This document shows, piece after piece, positions 31,956 to 41,454 of a DNA stretch of 64,000 nt. How positions within the stretch are numbered: position 1 is the first letter of the stretch; each line of letters opens with the position of its first letter. Position numbers and translations under genes: made by a program. The DNA is from Caulobacter sp. NIBR2454 (GTDB lineage Bacteria; Pseudomonadota; Alphaproteobacteria; Caulobacterales; Caulobacteraceae). The notes under the pieces are model-generated. The model was not told the origin of the DNA. It saw only the letters and a program-made list of their open reading frames with translations, and ran no database searches. Location of the stretch: NCBI RefSeq assembly GCF_027474405.1, contig NZ_CP114871.1, forward strand, positions 3,419,001 through 3,483,000, given 5' to 3'.

Positions 31956-33149
31956 ATGGCCTCCCCGATGCGCGATAGTCCCCCGCCCGGCGCCTGGTCT
32001 TCGGCCCTCATCGCCACCGTCGTCGGCTTTGGCGGAACGATCGCGCTGGTCGTGCAGGCGGCGCGCACGCTGGGCGCCTCTAGTGAACAGACCGGATCGG
32101 CTGTGATGGCCCTGTGCCTGGCCATAGCCCTGGGCGGAGCCGTGCTGTCGATACAGACCCGCATGCCCGTGGTGCTGGCATGGTCCACCCCGGGCGCGGC
32201 GCTTTTGGCCGCAAGCTCAGGCGCCTCTTGGCCCGTCGCCATCGGCGTCTTCATCTGCGCGGCGGCGATGGGCTTGGCCTTGGCCGCCGTGCCCGTGCTT
32301 GGACGTTGGGCCGGCAAGATACCCGCCTCCATCGCCGCGGCCATGTTGGCGGGCGTCCTTTTGCCCTTTTGCCTGAATCTCTTTCGATTGGGCGCGGTCG
32401 ATCCGCTGCTTGTGGCCGCCCTCGTGGCCATCTATGTCGCCGCGCGTCAGCGTATGGCGGTCTATGCGCTCTTGCTTGTGCTCGCGGCCGGACTGGCGCT
32501 CACCTTGGCCCGCGGCGATGTCGAGCCCTTGCCGGCGGGGCGGGTCATCGGCGCTCTCATCCCTGTCGCCCCAAGCTTCCAAGCGGCCGCTGCGATCGGC
32601 CTTGCGCTTCCGCTCTTCCTGGTGACCCTCGTCTCGCAAAACCTGCCCGGCCTGGCCGTGCTGCGCTCGGCCGGCTACAGCCCGCCGGCGCGGCGACTGC
32701 TCGCCGGCGCGGGCCTTGTGTCTTTGGCGGCCGCGCCCTTCGGCGGACACGCGGTCAATCTGGCGGCGATCACGGCGGCGATCTGCACCAGCGACGACGC
32801 TCATCCCGACCGCCATCGGCGCTGGACGGTCGGGGTTGTCTATGCCGGCTTTTATCTTGTGCTGGCGATCTTCTCGCCGTTCTTGGTGAGGCTTTTCCTG
32901 GCGCTGCCGGCCGGCGCCGTCGCGGCTCTGACCGGTATCGCGCTGATCCCCGCATTGGCCGGCTCGCTCAAATCCATGCTCGATGCGCCCTCGGATCTTG
33001 ATGCGGCGCTGGTCACCTTCCTGGCCACCGCGTCCGGGCTTTCGGTTCTAGGGCTTGGGTCGGCCTTCTGGGGCCTGGTCGCCGGCTTTGCGGCGCTTGC
33101 GATCAGCAGACTGCTGCGCGCGCGTCGCCCCCGTTTCACCGCCTCCTGA
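31956..33149 (+). CDS. benE: BenE family benzoate/proton symporter
   Basis: A 397-residue membrane protein with about eleven hydrophobic segments. VVGFGGTIALVVQAARTLGAS at the N-terminus, VVLAWSTPGAALLA near residue 71 and APFGGHAVNLAAITAAICTSDDAH near residue 262 are typical BenE blocks. The family imports benzoate or related aromatic acids with protons. No benzoate-degrading genes lie nearby, and the convergent neighbour is an AraC regulator. Substrate assignment is from family only. Confidence 0.88.
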   Translation: MASPMRDSPPPGAWSSALIATVVGFGGTIALVVQAARTLGASSEQTGSAVMALCLAIALGGAVLSIQTRMPVVLAWSTPGAALLAASSGASWPVAIGVFICAAAMGLALAAVPVLGRWAGKIPASIAAAMLAGVLLPFCLNLFRLGAVDPLLVAALVAIYVAARQRMAVYALLLVLAAGLALTLARGDVEPLPAGRVIGALIPVAPSFQAAAAIGLALPLFLVTLVSQNLPGLAVLRSAGYSPPARRLLAGAGLVSLAAAPFGGHAVNLAAITAAICTSDDAHPDRHRRWTVGVVYAGFYLVLAIFSPFLVRLFLALPAGAVAALTGIALIPALAGSLKSMLDAPSDLDAALVTFLATASGLSVLGLGSAFWGLVAGFAALAISRLLRARRPRFTAS

Positions 33150-33161
33150 TAGGCGCAGGGC

Positions 33162-34136
33162 CTAGCCGCCCGCGGCGTTCTCGGCATCGAGGTTTGCAAC
33201 GACGCGGCGGCGGCGCCCCGGTCCATGAAGGCGACGCCAGACGCCGGGGCTGACCCCGCATTCGCGCTTGAAGGCCTTGGACAGATGGCTCTGGTCGGCA
33301 AAACCTACGGCGGCGGCGATCTGGGCGAGCGGGACGCCCTCCTCGGCCAGGAGCCGGCGCGCCTCGTCAATACGGGCGGCAAGACGCCAGCGGTGCGGTG
33401 TCGAGCCTGTCGTCACCTTGAAAGCCTTGGCGAAGTAGGCGGCCGATAGGGCGCATTCGTCGGCGACCATCTGCACGCCGCGATCGAGCGAAAGATCAGA
33501 GCCAAGCAGCCGCTTGGCTCGCGCCGCCTGCCAGGGGGCGAGCCCGCCTTGGCGCACGGCCCCGTCATCCAGCGCCCCAAAGGCGCCGATGGCCTGCAGG
33601 CAGCAAGCCGTCACCAGGTGCCGAAGATAGAGCGGCTCGCCCTCACCCGCATCAAGGCCGTGGGCGATTACGGCTGCGAGTCTGGCCACGGCCGGATCGC
33701 GAACGCCCCAGGTCGTCGCTTCGGCCGGGCCGTCGCTCAATGGCGCCCCAGCGTCCGCCGCCAGATCCTCCAGGGCCTTGCGATCGATGGTCAGCAACAG
33801 AAGATCAAGCGGCCCGTCCAAGAGGGCGGCATGCTCAAAGCCTGGACCCAGCACGCAAAAATCGCCCGGGCCCACCTGGGCTGCGCGCCATCGGTCGCCG
33901 TCGGTCCATCGATCGTGCGAAGGGCAGGTGCGCAACGGCACAAGGATGCAATGGGCTTGGCGCGCGGCCGCGACGATCCTGACCGGAACGTCCCTGCGCT
34001 CGCTGACGAGCCGATTGACCACGATTTTTGAGCGGCGCGTGTCCACGTCAAGCGCACGTGACCCAGCCGCTAGAAGGTCCGAGCAGCGCAGATCGGGCCC
34101 GGCTCTCGCCGGGACCAACGCTTGGGAAACAATCAT
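33162..34136 (-). CDS. AraC family transcriptional regulator
   Basis: A protein of about 324 residues with an AraC_binding-like N-terminal half and a C-terminal double helix-turn-helix (about residues 215-310): SLDRGVQMVADECALSAAYFAKAFK and VPLAQIAAAVGFADQSHLSKAFKREC, followed by GVSPGVWRR. This C-terminal block is diagnostic. The start is either ATG 34136 or the in-frame GTG at 34145. It converges on the BenE gene 12 bases away; it could control that transporter, but no operator is recognised. Confidence 0.88.
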   Translation of the reverse strand: MIVSQALVPARAGPDLRCSDLLAAGSRALDVDTRRSKIVVNRLVSERRDVPVRIVAAARQAHCILVPLRTCPSHDRWTDGDRWRAAQVGPGDFCVLGPGFEHAALLDGPLDLLLLTIDRKALEDLAADAGAPLSDGPAEATTWGVRDPAVARLAAVIAHGLDAGEGEPLYLRHLVTACCLQAIGAFGALDDGAVRQGGLAPWQAARAKRLLGSDLSLDRGVQMVADECALSAAYFAKAFKVTTGSTPHRWRLAARIDEARRLLAEEGVPLAQIAAAVGFADQSHLSKAFKRECGVSPGVWRRLHGPGRRRRVVANLDAENAAGG

Positions 34137-34271
34137 CGCATTCACCGTCCATGCGACGGGCCCAAAGCCCGTCCAGCGCCCTCATCGCCCCCGCCGATCA
34201 CCGGACGGTTACGCCGCAGCGCTTACGCGTTACCGTTGTAGTGCGACGGCAAGGCCGGACGGCCTCGCTGC

Positions 34272-34739
34272 TCAATGAGGCGCGGCGGGGCAATGGCGAT
34301 AGCGCACGGCCTTTCGTCCGGCGGGCGATCGCAAGTCAGCGCCCGCGGGCATTTCGACGATTTCAAAGCGAGCAGAATCTAGGATGCGAACATAAGGACG
34401 GCCGGTCTCGCGCCATCGACCGTCCTCGAGGCGGCAGGCCTGGCGCAGACGTTGGACGCCTTGCAGGCTCCACAGTAAATCCGAGCGGCACTGACCCGCG
34501 TGGACCGCCTTGAGCGTTGCTCCGTCATAGGTCTTGCCGTGCGTGACCGGGCTTGAGCAGGTCTGGCCCAGCTGCACATAGAGTCCTGGCTCAAGAGCCA
34601 GGATGTCCTCACCGGCCGGATCGGAGCCCGGCGGCGGCGGGCTGGCCGCAGCAACGCCAAAGGCCGCCGACGCCGCGACGGTCAAGGCGACGAAGCCGGC
34701 CGCCAAGCCCGTCGCCGCACGACCGTGCCCAGGGCTCAC
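34272..34739 (-). CDS. Exported cysteine-containing protein, unknown function
   Basis: A 155-residue protein starting at GTG 34739, which overlaps the stop of the UrcA gene as GTGA. An N-terminal hydrophobic segment (FVALTVAASAAFGVAAA) indicates export. Four cysteines in the mature part (QTCSSP, GQCRSD, QACRLE, RHCPAAP) could form two disulfides in the periplasm. The central part resembles a small beta-rich domain. No family is recognised. It is likely cotranscribed with the UrcA-family gene. Confidence 0.65.
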   Translation of the reverse strand: MSPGHGRAATGLAAGFVALTVAASAAFGVAAASPPPPGSDPAGEDILALEPGLYVQLGQTCSSPVTHGKTYDGATLKAVHAGQCRSDLLWSLQGVQRLRQACRLEDGRWRETGRPYVRILDSARFEIVEMPAGADLRSPAGRKAVRYRHCPAAPH

Positions 34740-35089
34740 CGGCCTATGCGCATGGCGACCGGCCGAGCCTGGTCGATCCGCCGGGCGCGGTCCTGCCTGG
34801 CGACCGCCACGGCCTGGGCCACTTCCTCAAGGACCGCGCGGCGGCAGCGTTCACGCACGTTCAACGGGCTACGCGGACTCTCTCCGGCGCAAAACTGCTC
34901 GGCCGCCGCCTCGGAGCGCTGGCGCAAAGTGTCGCGGTCACCGGAATGCGACAGGTCCAGATCGCCGATCCTCACCCGTGCGTCGCCAGCGGCCAAGGCG
35001 GTGCCAGAACCGAGCAGGACGAGGGCGCAGGCGGCGAGAGTGGATGACCGCAGGGCTGTTGATCTGCGGGTGGCGGGCTGCTTGGACAT
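34736..35089 (-). CDS. UrcA family protein
   Basis: A 117-residue exported protein. The signal region (TLAACALVLLGSGTALAA) is followed by ARVRIGDLDLSHSGDRDTLRQRS and two cysteines (EQFCAGE and RERCRRAV), the pattern of UrcA proteins common in Caulobacterales and Sphingomonadales. The ATG at 35089 has AAGGAG upstream, so the longer frame to 35257 was rejected. Function of the family is unknown. It heads a two-gene unit with the exported cysteine-containing protein. Confidence 0.83.
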   Translation of the reverse strand: MSKQPATRRSTALRSSTLAACALVLLGSGTALAAGDARVRIGDLDLSHSGDRDTLRQRSEAAAEQFCAGESPRSPLNVRERCRRAVLEEVAQAVAVARQDRARRIDQARPVAMRIGR

Positions 35090-35305
35090 GGAAGCTCCTT
35101 GGGGGTTGGAAGAGGCCGCGCTAATGCCCCCTTGCAGGGCCCAGATCGTGTAACGGCCTGCGCTCGCATGTCCGGGACTGCGCTGTGACATCGCCGGCAG
35201 GCTTGGCGGACCCGATCCATGCCGCAGCCACCGACAAGACGCGGCAGGAACCGACAATCCGCCGCCGACGGTCGAGGTCTACGCATGCAGCTACGCTTTG
35301 GCGGA

Positions 35306-35947
35306 ATGACCATGAGCCCACCTCAGGCCCGAACACCCCACCCCGCCCGTATGACGGCGATCGGCGCGCCCTTAAGCGCGACCGCATCGGTGGCGGTGCT
35401 TGGCGTCCTTGTCTGGCGCGCTCACGGCGGACCTCTGCACTGGGACGAACCTGGACGCGAGGCGCTCGTCACATTGCTCGGGGCGACCCCGCTGCTCGCG
35501 GCGTGGGCGGGGTTGGGCGATGTGCGCCTCCTTGCCCTGGTCTGCGCGGCCTTCACCCTCGTCGCCATGCCAGCGCGACGCCTGCGTCAGGCCACAATCC
35601 TTTGGGGCGCGGCGGCCGCCAGCCTGGCGTCCAGCTTGATCCTCAAGGCGCTCATTGACCGGCCGCGCCCGCCCGGCGCCTTCGAAGCCGGCGCGAGCTT
35701 TCCCTCAACCCACAGCGCCATGGCGGCGGCGGTCTGGCTGACCCTGGCAATGGCGGCGAGCGCTCGATCGACGCGCCTGCGCGTTGCGATCATGGCCGCA
35801 GCACTCGCCGCCGCCGTCCTGAGCGCGCTCGCCGGCGTGGCGCTGGGACGGCATTGGCCAAGCGACGCCGCCGCCGGACTGGCCTTAGGCGTCGTTGTCG
35901 CCTGCCTGGCGGCGCGCAGGATGAGGGGACTTGGCGCCCGCGCCTAA
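35306..35947 (+). CDS. PAP2 family phosphatase, membrane-bound
   Basis: A protein of about 213 residues with five to six membrane segments and the three PAP2 motifs: KALIDRPRPP (motif 1), SFPSTHSA (motif 2, with the catalytic His) and LGRHWPSDAAAG (motif 3). Motif 2 carries STH in place of the common SGH, which is tolerated in the family. Members dephosphorylate lipid phosphates such as undecaprenyl pyrophosphate or phosphatidic acid. The start is uncertain (ATG 35306, ATG 35312 or ATG 35285). It is divergent from the UrcA gene. Confidence 0.83.
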   Translation: MTMSPPQARTPHPARMTAIGAPLSATASVAVLGVLVWRAHGGPLHWDEPGREALVTLLGATPLLAAWAGLGDVRLLALVCAAFTLVAMPARRLRQATILWGAAAASLASSLILKALIDRPRPPGAFEAGASFPSTHSAMAAAVWLTLAMAASARSTRLRVAIMAAALAAAVLSALAGVALGRHWPSDAAAGLALGVVVACLAARRMRGLGARA

Positions 35948-36269
35948 CCTGGGGATTCCCCCAATTTGCGAGCGTGTCGGCGCCAAACGGGGCCGGCCAT
36001 CGACGGGCGCCGCTCAACAAAAGCGCCGCCGACGGCCGGCTGGCTCGGCCCCTGATTGTGGGGAAGGGGCCGGCGCCCGGCGCCTTGGAGGAAAGGCGAC
36101 GGACGCCCCTTTGTCATCGATCAAGGAATGGCGGGCGCGGCGGTTCCTGTCGGATTTGGTCGGTTTGCGCCGCCGCTACACAGAAAGCTCATGGCGCTGC
36201 CCCATGGCGGACGCCTCAAGAGCAAGATTACGTGCTAGTATGGCCCTGCGGGGCTTTGGAGATAACCAG
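35948..36269. other. Intergenic region after the PAP2 gene
   Basis: About 320 bases. No supported gene. A perfect 8-bp stem hairpin (CGGCCCCT / AGGGGCCG, 36046-36072, 11-base loop) lies about 100 bases after the PAP2 stop. The promoter of the next gene is expected in 36200-36260; TAGTAT at 36235-36240 could be a -10 element. Confidence 0.4.
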
Positions 36270-36689
36270 ATGAAGATCATGATCGCCGCCGTCAGCCTGG
36301 CCTTGGCTTCGGCCGCACCCGCCTTGGCCGACACCAAGCCAAGCCCGCGTCAGATCAAGGCTGAAGCCGCCCTCAACAAGCAACTGGCCGACCGCGTCGC
36401 TGGCGCGCCGGTCAGGTGCATTCCCCTGCACGCCATCCGCTCAAGCCGCATCATCGACGGCACGGCGATCGTCTATGAGGGCGCCGGCGGGGTGCTCTAT
36501 GTGAACCGGCCGCGTTCTGGAGCGCGCTCGCTGGATCGCAACGACGTGCTGGTCACCAAGACCCACACCGGCGACCTTTGCAGCATCGACATCGTCACCC
36601 TGTTCGACGCCACCAGCCGCATGCAAACCGGCTTTATCGGCCTGGGCGAGTTCGTGCCCTACAAGAAGGTCAAGACCGCCAGCCGCTAG
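36270..36689 (+). CDS. Exported protein, unknown function
   Basis: A 139-residue protein with a clean signal peptide ([17 protein letters not shown], cut near residue 20). The mature part has two cysteines (PVRCIPLH and DLCSIDIV) and an [15 protein letters not shown] strand pair, suggesting a small disulfide-bonded beta domain. The ATG at 36270 follows GGAG; the longer frame to 35931 was rejected. The stop shares a CTAG tetramer with the convergent purU gene. No named family is recognised, although similar proteins are common in Caulobacterales and sphingomonads. Confidence 0.75.
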   Translation: MKIMIAAVSLALASAAPALADTKPSPRQIKAEAALNKQLADRVAGAPVRCIPLHAIRSSRIIDGTAIVYEGAGGVLYVNRPRSGARSLDRNDVLVTKTHTGDLCSIDIVTLFDATSRMQTGFIGLGEFVPYKKVKTASR

Positions 36690-37528
36690 TCGGTGAAGAC
36701 GACCGTCTTCTTGCCGTTGAGCAGGACCCGGTCCTCCAGCCGCCAGCGCAGGGCGCGGGCCAGGACGCGGCGCTCGATGTCGCGCCCCTTGCGGACCAGA
36801 TCTTCGGGCGTGTCGCGGTGGCTGATGCGCTCGACGTCCTGTTCGATGATAGGCCCCTCGTCGAGGTCGGCGGTCACATAGTGGGCGCTGGCCCCGATCA
36901 CCTTCACCCCCCGCTCATGGGCCTGATGATAGGGCTTGGCGCCCTTGAACCCCGGCAGGAACGAGTGGTGGATGTTGATGCAACGGCCCTCAAGCTTGGC
37001 GGCCAGGCCATCTGACAGCACCTGCATGTAGCGGGCGAGCACGACGATGTCAGTCTTGGTCTCCTGGACCAGGCGCCACAGCTCGGCCTCCTGCTCCAAC
37101 TTGGTGGCCTTGGTCACCGGCAGGTGATGGAAGGGCAAGCCGTCCAGGTCCACGTGCGGATAGATGTCGCGTGGGTGGTTTGAGACCACCGCCGACAGCT
37201 CCATCGGCAGCTCCTCGATCCGCCAGCGATAGAGCAGGTCAGCCAAACAGTGGTCCGACTTGGAGGCCAGGATCATCACCCGGTACTTGTCGGCCGGATC
37301 GCGCAGGGTCCAGGTCATGGACAGGTGACCAGCCAGGACGGCGAACTCATCGCGCAGCGCTTTGGGGTCCGCGCCCTCGGCGTCGAACACCACGCGCATG
37401 AAGAAGACGCCGGTCTCCTCGTCGTCGAACTGTTGGGCGTCGAGGATGTTGCAGCCGCGTTCGAACAGGAAGGTCGAGACGCGCGAGACGATGCCGCGCT
37501 GGTCGGGGCAGGAAAGGGTCAAGATCAT
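36686..37528 (-). CDS. purU: Formyltetrahydrofolate deformylase
   Basis: A 280-residue enzyme that hydrolyses 10-formyltetrahydrofolate to formate and tetrahydrofolate, supplying formate for purine synthesis and balancing one-carbon pools. An N-terminal ACT domain ([19 protein letters not shown]) is followed by a formyltransferase domain with [19 protein letters not shown] and [16 protein letters not shown], which contain the catalytic Asn, His and Asp. Length matches the family. It is divergent from argE, separated by 98 bases. Confidence 0.94.
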   Translation of the reverse strand: MILTLSCPDQRGIVSRVSTFLFERGCNILDAQQFDDEETGVFFMRVVFDAEGADPKALRDEFAVLAGHLSMTWTLRDPADKYRVMILASKSDHCLADLLYRWRIEELPMELSAVVSNHPRDIYPHVDLDGLPFHHLPVTKATKLEQEAELWRLVQETKTDIVVLARYMQVLSDGLAAKLEGRCINIHHSFLPGFKGAKPYHQAHERGVKVIGASAHYVTADLDEGPIIEQDVERISHRDTPEDLVRKGRDIERRVLARALRWRLEDRVLLNGKKTVVFTD

Positions 37529-37626
37529 GGCTGGCGGTGTTTACAGCCAAGGCGCCGATCTGGCGAATCTCGCGTGTCGCACGAGCGGCTGTGGGCTTGG
37601 CGGGCGCGGACCGTTAGGCTGGCGTC

Positions 37627-38820
37627 ATGTCCACGGCTGAAGTCATCGCACCCCGCGCCATCGACCTGCTCGCCAAGCTGGTCGCCTTCGACACCACCTC
37701 GCGCCGCTCCAACCTGGCCCTCATCGAATGGGTAGAGGCCTATCTGTCGGGCTTAGGGGTCGCCTCGCGCCGCGTGCCGAACGCGGACGCAACCAAGACC
37801 AACCTGATGGCCACCATCGGACCGAACATCGAGGGCGGGATCATCCTGTCGGGCCACACCGACGTGGTGCCCGTGGACGGACAACCCTGGTCCACCGATC
37901 CCTTCGTCCTGACCCAGAAGGACGGGCGGCTCTATGGACGTGGGACCTGCGACATGAAGGGGTTTTTGGCCCTGGCCCTGGCCGCCGCCCCCGAGCTGGC
38001 GGCGCGGCCGCTCAAGCGCCCCGTGCATCTGGCCTTTTCCTATGACGAGGAGGTCGGCTGCCTGGGCGCTCCTGACATGATCGCCGCCTTCGCCAGCCAG
38101 GTTCCGCGCGCGGCCGCGGTCATCGTGGGCGAGCCGACCCTTATGCAGGCGGTTAGCGGCCACAAGGGCATCTCCACCTTCCGGGTCACGGTCACCGGCC
38201 GCGAGGCCCACTCCAGCATGACCCACCTGGGGGTTTCGGCGAACATGATCGCCATCAAGCTGATGGGTCATCTGTCCGATCTGGCCGACCGGCTGGCCAC
38301 GGAAGTCGACTCGACCTCGCTGTTCGTTCCGCCCTGGCCGACCCTGACCATCGGTCAGATGAGCGGCGGCACGGCGGTCAACATCCTGGCCCGTGAATGC
38401 GTCTTCCTGTTTGATCTGCGCTGCCCGCCCGGTCGCGATCCCAAGGCGATATTGGCGAGCTTCTTCGAGCTGGCCGAGCGCCTGGACGCGCAGATCAAGG
38501 CCCGGGCGCCCGAAGGCGGCGTGCAGGTCGAAGTCCGCTCCCTCACCCCCGCCTTCGCTCCCGAAGCTGATGGAGCCGCCGAGAGTCTCGCCCGCCGCCT
38601 GGCTGGCGACAACGGCCCGCCCCGGGTGGCCGCCTACGCCGCCGAGGCTGGCCAGTTCCAGGGCGCGGGCTTCTCCACCGTGATCTGCGGCCCAGGCTCC
38701 ATCGACCAGGCCCACCAGCCGAACGAATATGTGGAGATCAGCCAGATGGAGCGCGGCGCGGCGTTTATGGCGCGCCTAGTTTCGGAAATGTCGGACATGG
38801 GCCCAAGCCCCAACGGGTGA
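37627..38820 (+). CDS. argE: Acetylornithine deacetylase
   Basis: A 397-residue M20 metallopeptidase-family enzyme of arginine synthesis. Metal ligands are in SGHTDVVP (His near 80), GRGTCDMKGF (Asp near 110), the DEEVGCLGA block with catalytic Glu pair near 143, and GSIDQAHQPNEY with the C-terminal His. It is about the usual ArgE length. Succinyl-diaminopimelate desuccinylase and other M20 enzymes share the fold, so ArgE is the best but not the only reading. It converges on the MFS gene with stop codons abutting as TGATCA. Confidence 0.86.
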   Translation: MSTAEVIAPRAIDLLAKLVAFDTTSRRSNLALIEWVEAYLSGLGVASRRVPNADATKTNLMATIGPNIEGGIILSGHTDVVPVDGQPWSTDPFVLTQKDGRLYGRGTCDMKGFLALALAAAPELAARPLKRPVHLAFSYDEEVGCLGAPDMIAAFASQVPRAAAVIVGEPTLMQAVSGHKGISTFRVTVTGREAHSSMTHLGVSANMIAIKLMGHLSDLADRLATEVDSTSLFVPPWPTLTIGQMSGGTAVNILARECVFLFDLRCPPGRDPKAILASFFELAERLDAQIKARAPEGGVQVEVRSLTPAFAPEADGAAESLARRLAGDNGPPRVAAYAAEAGQFQGAGFSTVICGPGSIDQAHQPNEYVEISQMERGAAFMARLVSEMSDMGPSPNG

Positions 38821-40146
38821 TCATGCGGTCACCGTTTGGACAGGTCTGCGGGCGCGCACGCTCAGGGCCGCCGTGCAGACAAGCGACACAGCGCAGGTCG
38901 CGGCCAGATAGATCGATATAGGCAGACTGGACTGGAAGCGCTCAAAGAGCGCGGTGGCGATGATGGGCGCAAGGCCGCCGCCGATGACCGAGCCGACCTG
39001 ATAGCCCAGCGAGGCGCCCGAGTAGCGCAGCTCCACAGGGAAGAGCTCGGCGAACAGAGCCGCCTGCGGTCCGTACATCAGGCTGATCAGGACAAGAGCC
39101 ACGCTGATGGCTGCAGCGATAAGCGTGGGCGAGCCGGTCTCGACCATGGGAAAGAAGGCGAAGGCCCAAAGCCCGCAAAGCGCGGCGCCCAGCATGAAGG
39201 GTGGACGCCGTCCCCAGTGATCGGAAATCCAACCGCAGGCGATCAGCGCCGGCGCCATCACCACACTGCCGATCATCACTGCGCCCAGCATCACCGTCTT
39301 GGGCGCCTGCAGGATCGAGGTCCCGTAGGATACGACATAGGTGATGGCGATGTAGAAGCAGGTGTTGTTGGCGATGAACGCGCCCCCGGCCAGCAGCACC
39401 TCTGTGCGATGATCGATGAGCACAGACAGGATCGGCGAGCGGGGCGGCCTGCTGTTCACCGACCGGGTCTCGCGCTGGTCGAACTCGGCCGACTCCTCGA
39501 GGTTCAGCTGGACGTAAAGACCGATCCCTACCAGCAGCAAGCTGAGCAAAAAGGGGATGCGCCATCCCCACTGCAGAAAGGCGTCCGGCGCTACCGCCGC
39601 GCCCATCACTAAAAAGACCACATTGGCCACCAGCACGCCTAGCGGCACGCCGATCTGCACGAAGCTTCCAAAATAGCCCCGCCGATGGGCCGGGGCGCTC
39701 TCGATGGCTAGCAAGGCCGCTCCGCCCCACTGTCCGCCGACCGCGATGCCTTGGATGAATCTTAAGGCCACCAGCAGTAGCGGCGCGATCACGCCGGCGG
39801 TCGCATAGGAAGGCAAAAGACCGATGCCGGCGGTCGCGATCCCCATGACGACCAGGGCGATGACAAGGGCGCGCTTGCGCCCGACAAGATCGCCAAAATG
39901 GCCAAAGACCGCTCCGCCCAGAGGACGCGCCAGAAAGCCCACCGCAAAGGTGGCGAAGGCGGCGATCTGCGCGGCGAACAGCGGCAGGTCGGCGGGAAAG
40001 AACAGCTTTGGGAACACCAGGGCCGCCGCGGTCCCGTAGATGAAGAAGTCGTACCACTCGATGGTGGCGCTGGCCGCGGCGGTCAGCGCCACCTTCAATG
40101 GCGAGCGCGATCCGCCGTCTTGATGGGACGCACGGGCGGCGCTCAT
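38821..40146 (-). CDS. MFS transporter, metabolite:H+ symporter type
   Basis: A 441-residue protein with twelve predicted membrane segments. TIEWYDFFIYGTAAALVFPKLF at the N-terminus and HFGDLVGRKRAL after helix 2 are typical of the MHS (ShiA/ProP-like) subfamily, which carries organic acids, osmolytes or aromatic acids. It overlaps the end of the M28-like gene by four bases (ATGA) and so belongs to the TonB receptor operon. The substrate is likely whatever the locus takes up and processes. Confidence 0.88.
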   Translation of the reverse strand: MSAARASHQDGGSRSPLKVALTAAASATIEWYDFFIYGTAAALVFPKLFFPADLPLFAAQIAAFATFAVGFLARPLGGAVFGHFGDLVGRKRALVIALVVMGIATAGIGLLPSYATAGVIAPLLLVALRFIQGIAVGGQWGGAALLAIESAPAHRRGYFGSFVQIGVPLGVLVANVVFLVMGAAVAPDAFLQWGWRIPFLLSLLLVGIGLYVQLNLEESAEFDQRETRSVNSRPPRSPILSVLIDHRTEVLLAGGAFIANNTCFYIAITYVVSYGTSILQAPKTVMLGAVMIGSVVMAPALIACGWISDHWGRRPPFMLGAALCGLWAFAFFPMVETGSPTLIAAAISVALVLISLMYGPQAALFAELFPVELRYSGASLGYQVGSVIGGGLAPIIATALFERFQSSLPISIYLAATCAVSLVCTAALSVRARRPVQTVTA

Positions 40147-41432
40147 GGCAAGGTCGCGGCGATCACCGCCTGGAAGGCCGCCGCCACCGGCGCCACCAGC
40201 TCGCCCGACACGCAGCGCATGTCATCGCGGGGGGTATGGAAATAGCGGTGACCGCCATAAAGGCCGATCGCCGGCGCGTAACCGGCTTGGATCACATTGA
40301 CCAGCTCGCCGCCCGCATGGGCCTTGTCGGCCGGATAGACCGCCTCCAGGCCGCTGATCCCGGCAAAGGCGGCGCGGGTCTTTTCGATCACCTCAGGCGT
40401 GGCGGTCAGCACACGCTGGGCGTCAGGGCTTGGCAGGGGTCGCAGGCCGATGGCCAGCTCATGCCAATCGCGGGCCGCAGCGCTGGCGCCGATATGGACC
40501 CACATGTGTGTGCGATCGGGCTTTGGCGCGTGGTGGGCCAGATACTCCTCGCCGCCCAGATAGATGTACTCGTGGCCGCTGGTCGCCACGAACTCCAGGT
40601 TCACGCCAGGTTTGGCGGCCGCCAGCTGTCGCGCCGCCGACAGCCAGACCGCCACGCCCGCGCCGCGCTCGGCCGCGCAGGTGAACCAGCCCGACCTTGG
40701 AGTGGTCACGATCAGGGTCTTGGCCGCGCCGCGATCGAGCCGTGCGATAAGGTTGAAGGCGGGCCGCTCGCCCACCTGAGCGTCGATGACGAGGCGCGCC
40801 GACTCGCCCCTGGCGGCGGCCGCCACGAACGGGTCGGCGTCCTTGGGCGCCAGGATAGCCACCGGCTTTGGAAAGGGCGGCTTGGCGACGCTGACATTGA
40901 GGCCGATCGCCTCGCCGGTCGGTCCCGATGTGACCAAAACCACCGCCGCTGCGTCGCGCTCGAAGGCGTCAGCTAGAGCACGCGCGATCAACGGTTCGGC
41001 GGTGGAGACCCAGCGGCGGGCTGGCAGCACCACCAGGGCGATCGCCCCAGCAAGACCGCCGGGCGCGTCAGCCCGCACGAGCGGGCCTGACAGACCGCCC
41101 GCGCCCGTCGTGGAGACGATCGCCTGCGCGAAGACCTCGGCGCGCTGATCGCCGACCTGAAGGGTGGCGGTCCGCACCTGTGCATAGGGCACGTCGAACA
41201 TCTGGCGTTCACACCGGAAACCCAGGGCGCTCATCTCGCCCTCGAGCCACACGCCGCTTTGATTATCCCCCGACCCGCCCGCGGCCTTGACGCCGAAGGC
41301 GGCGAAGCGCTCAAGGGTCTGCTGCAGCCAATCCACATCTTGTGCCGCGACCGGGGAGGCGGACCGCGCCGCCGTCCCCGCCGCCGTCAGTGCTCCCGCC
41401 CCCAAGAGCAGGCCTCGACGCGACGCCTTCAT
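40143..41432 (-). CDS. Exported M28 peptidase-like protein with degenerate metal site
   Basis: A 429-residue protein with a twin-arginine signal (SRRGLLLG). The fold pattern is that of M28 aminopeptidases with a PA-type insert (about residues 95-200). However, the usual metal-binding HxD and GANDN blocks are replaced by TTPRSGWFTCAAERGAGVA. EYIYLGGEEYL and FHTPRDDM keep parts of the downstream blocks. It may have lost zinc catalysis, or use a different substrate such as small amides. A second ATG at 41444 is possible. It lies between the TonB receptor and the MFS transporter in one operon. Confidence 0.75.
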   Translation of the reverse strand: MKASRRGLLLGAGALTAAGTAARSASPVAAQDVDWLQQTLERFAAFGVKAAGGSGDNQSGVWLEGEMSALGFRCERQMFDVPYAQVRTATLQVGDQRAEVFAQAIVSTTGAGGLSGPLVRADAPGGLAGAIALVVLPARRWVSTAEPLIARALADAFERDAAAVVLVTSGPTGEAIGLNVSVAKPPFPKPVAILAPKDADPFVAAAARGESARLVIDAQVGERPAFNLIARLDRGAAKTLIVTTPRSGWFTCAAERGAGVAVWLSAARQLAAAKPGVNLEFVATSGHEYIYLGGEEYLAHHAPKPDRTHMWVHIGASAAARDWHELAIGLRPLPSPDAQRVLTATPEVIEKTRAAFAGISGLEAVYPADKAHAGGELVNVIQAGYAPAIGLYGGHRYFHTPRDDMRCVSGELVAPVAAAFQAVIAATLP

Positions 41433-41454
41433 GGCAAACTCCATTTTTTGTTTC

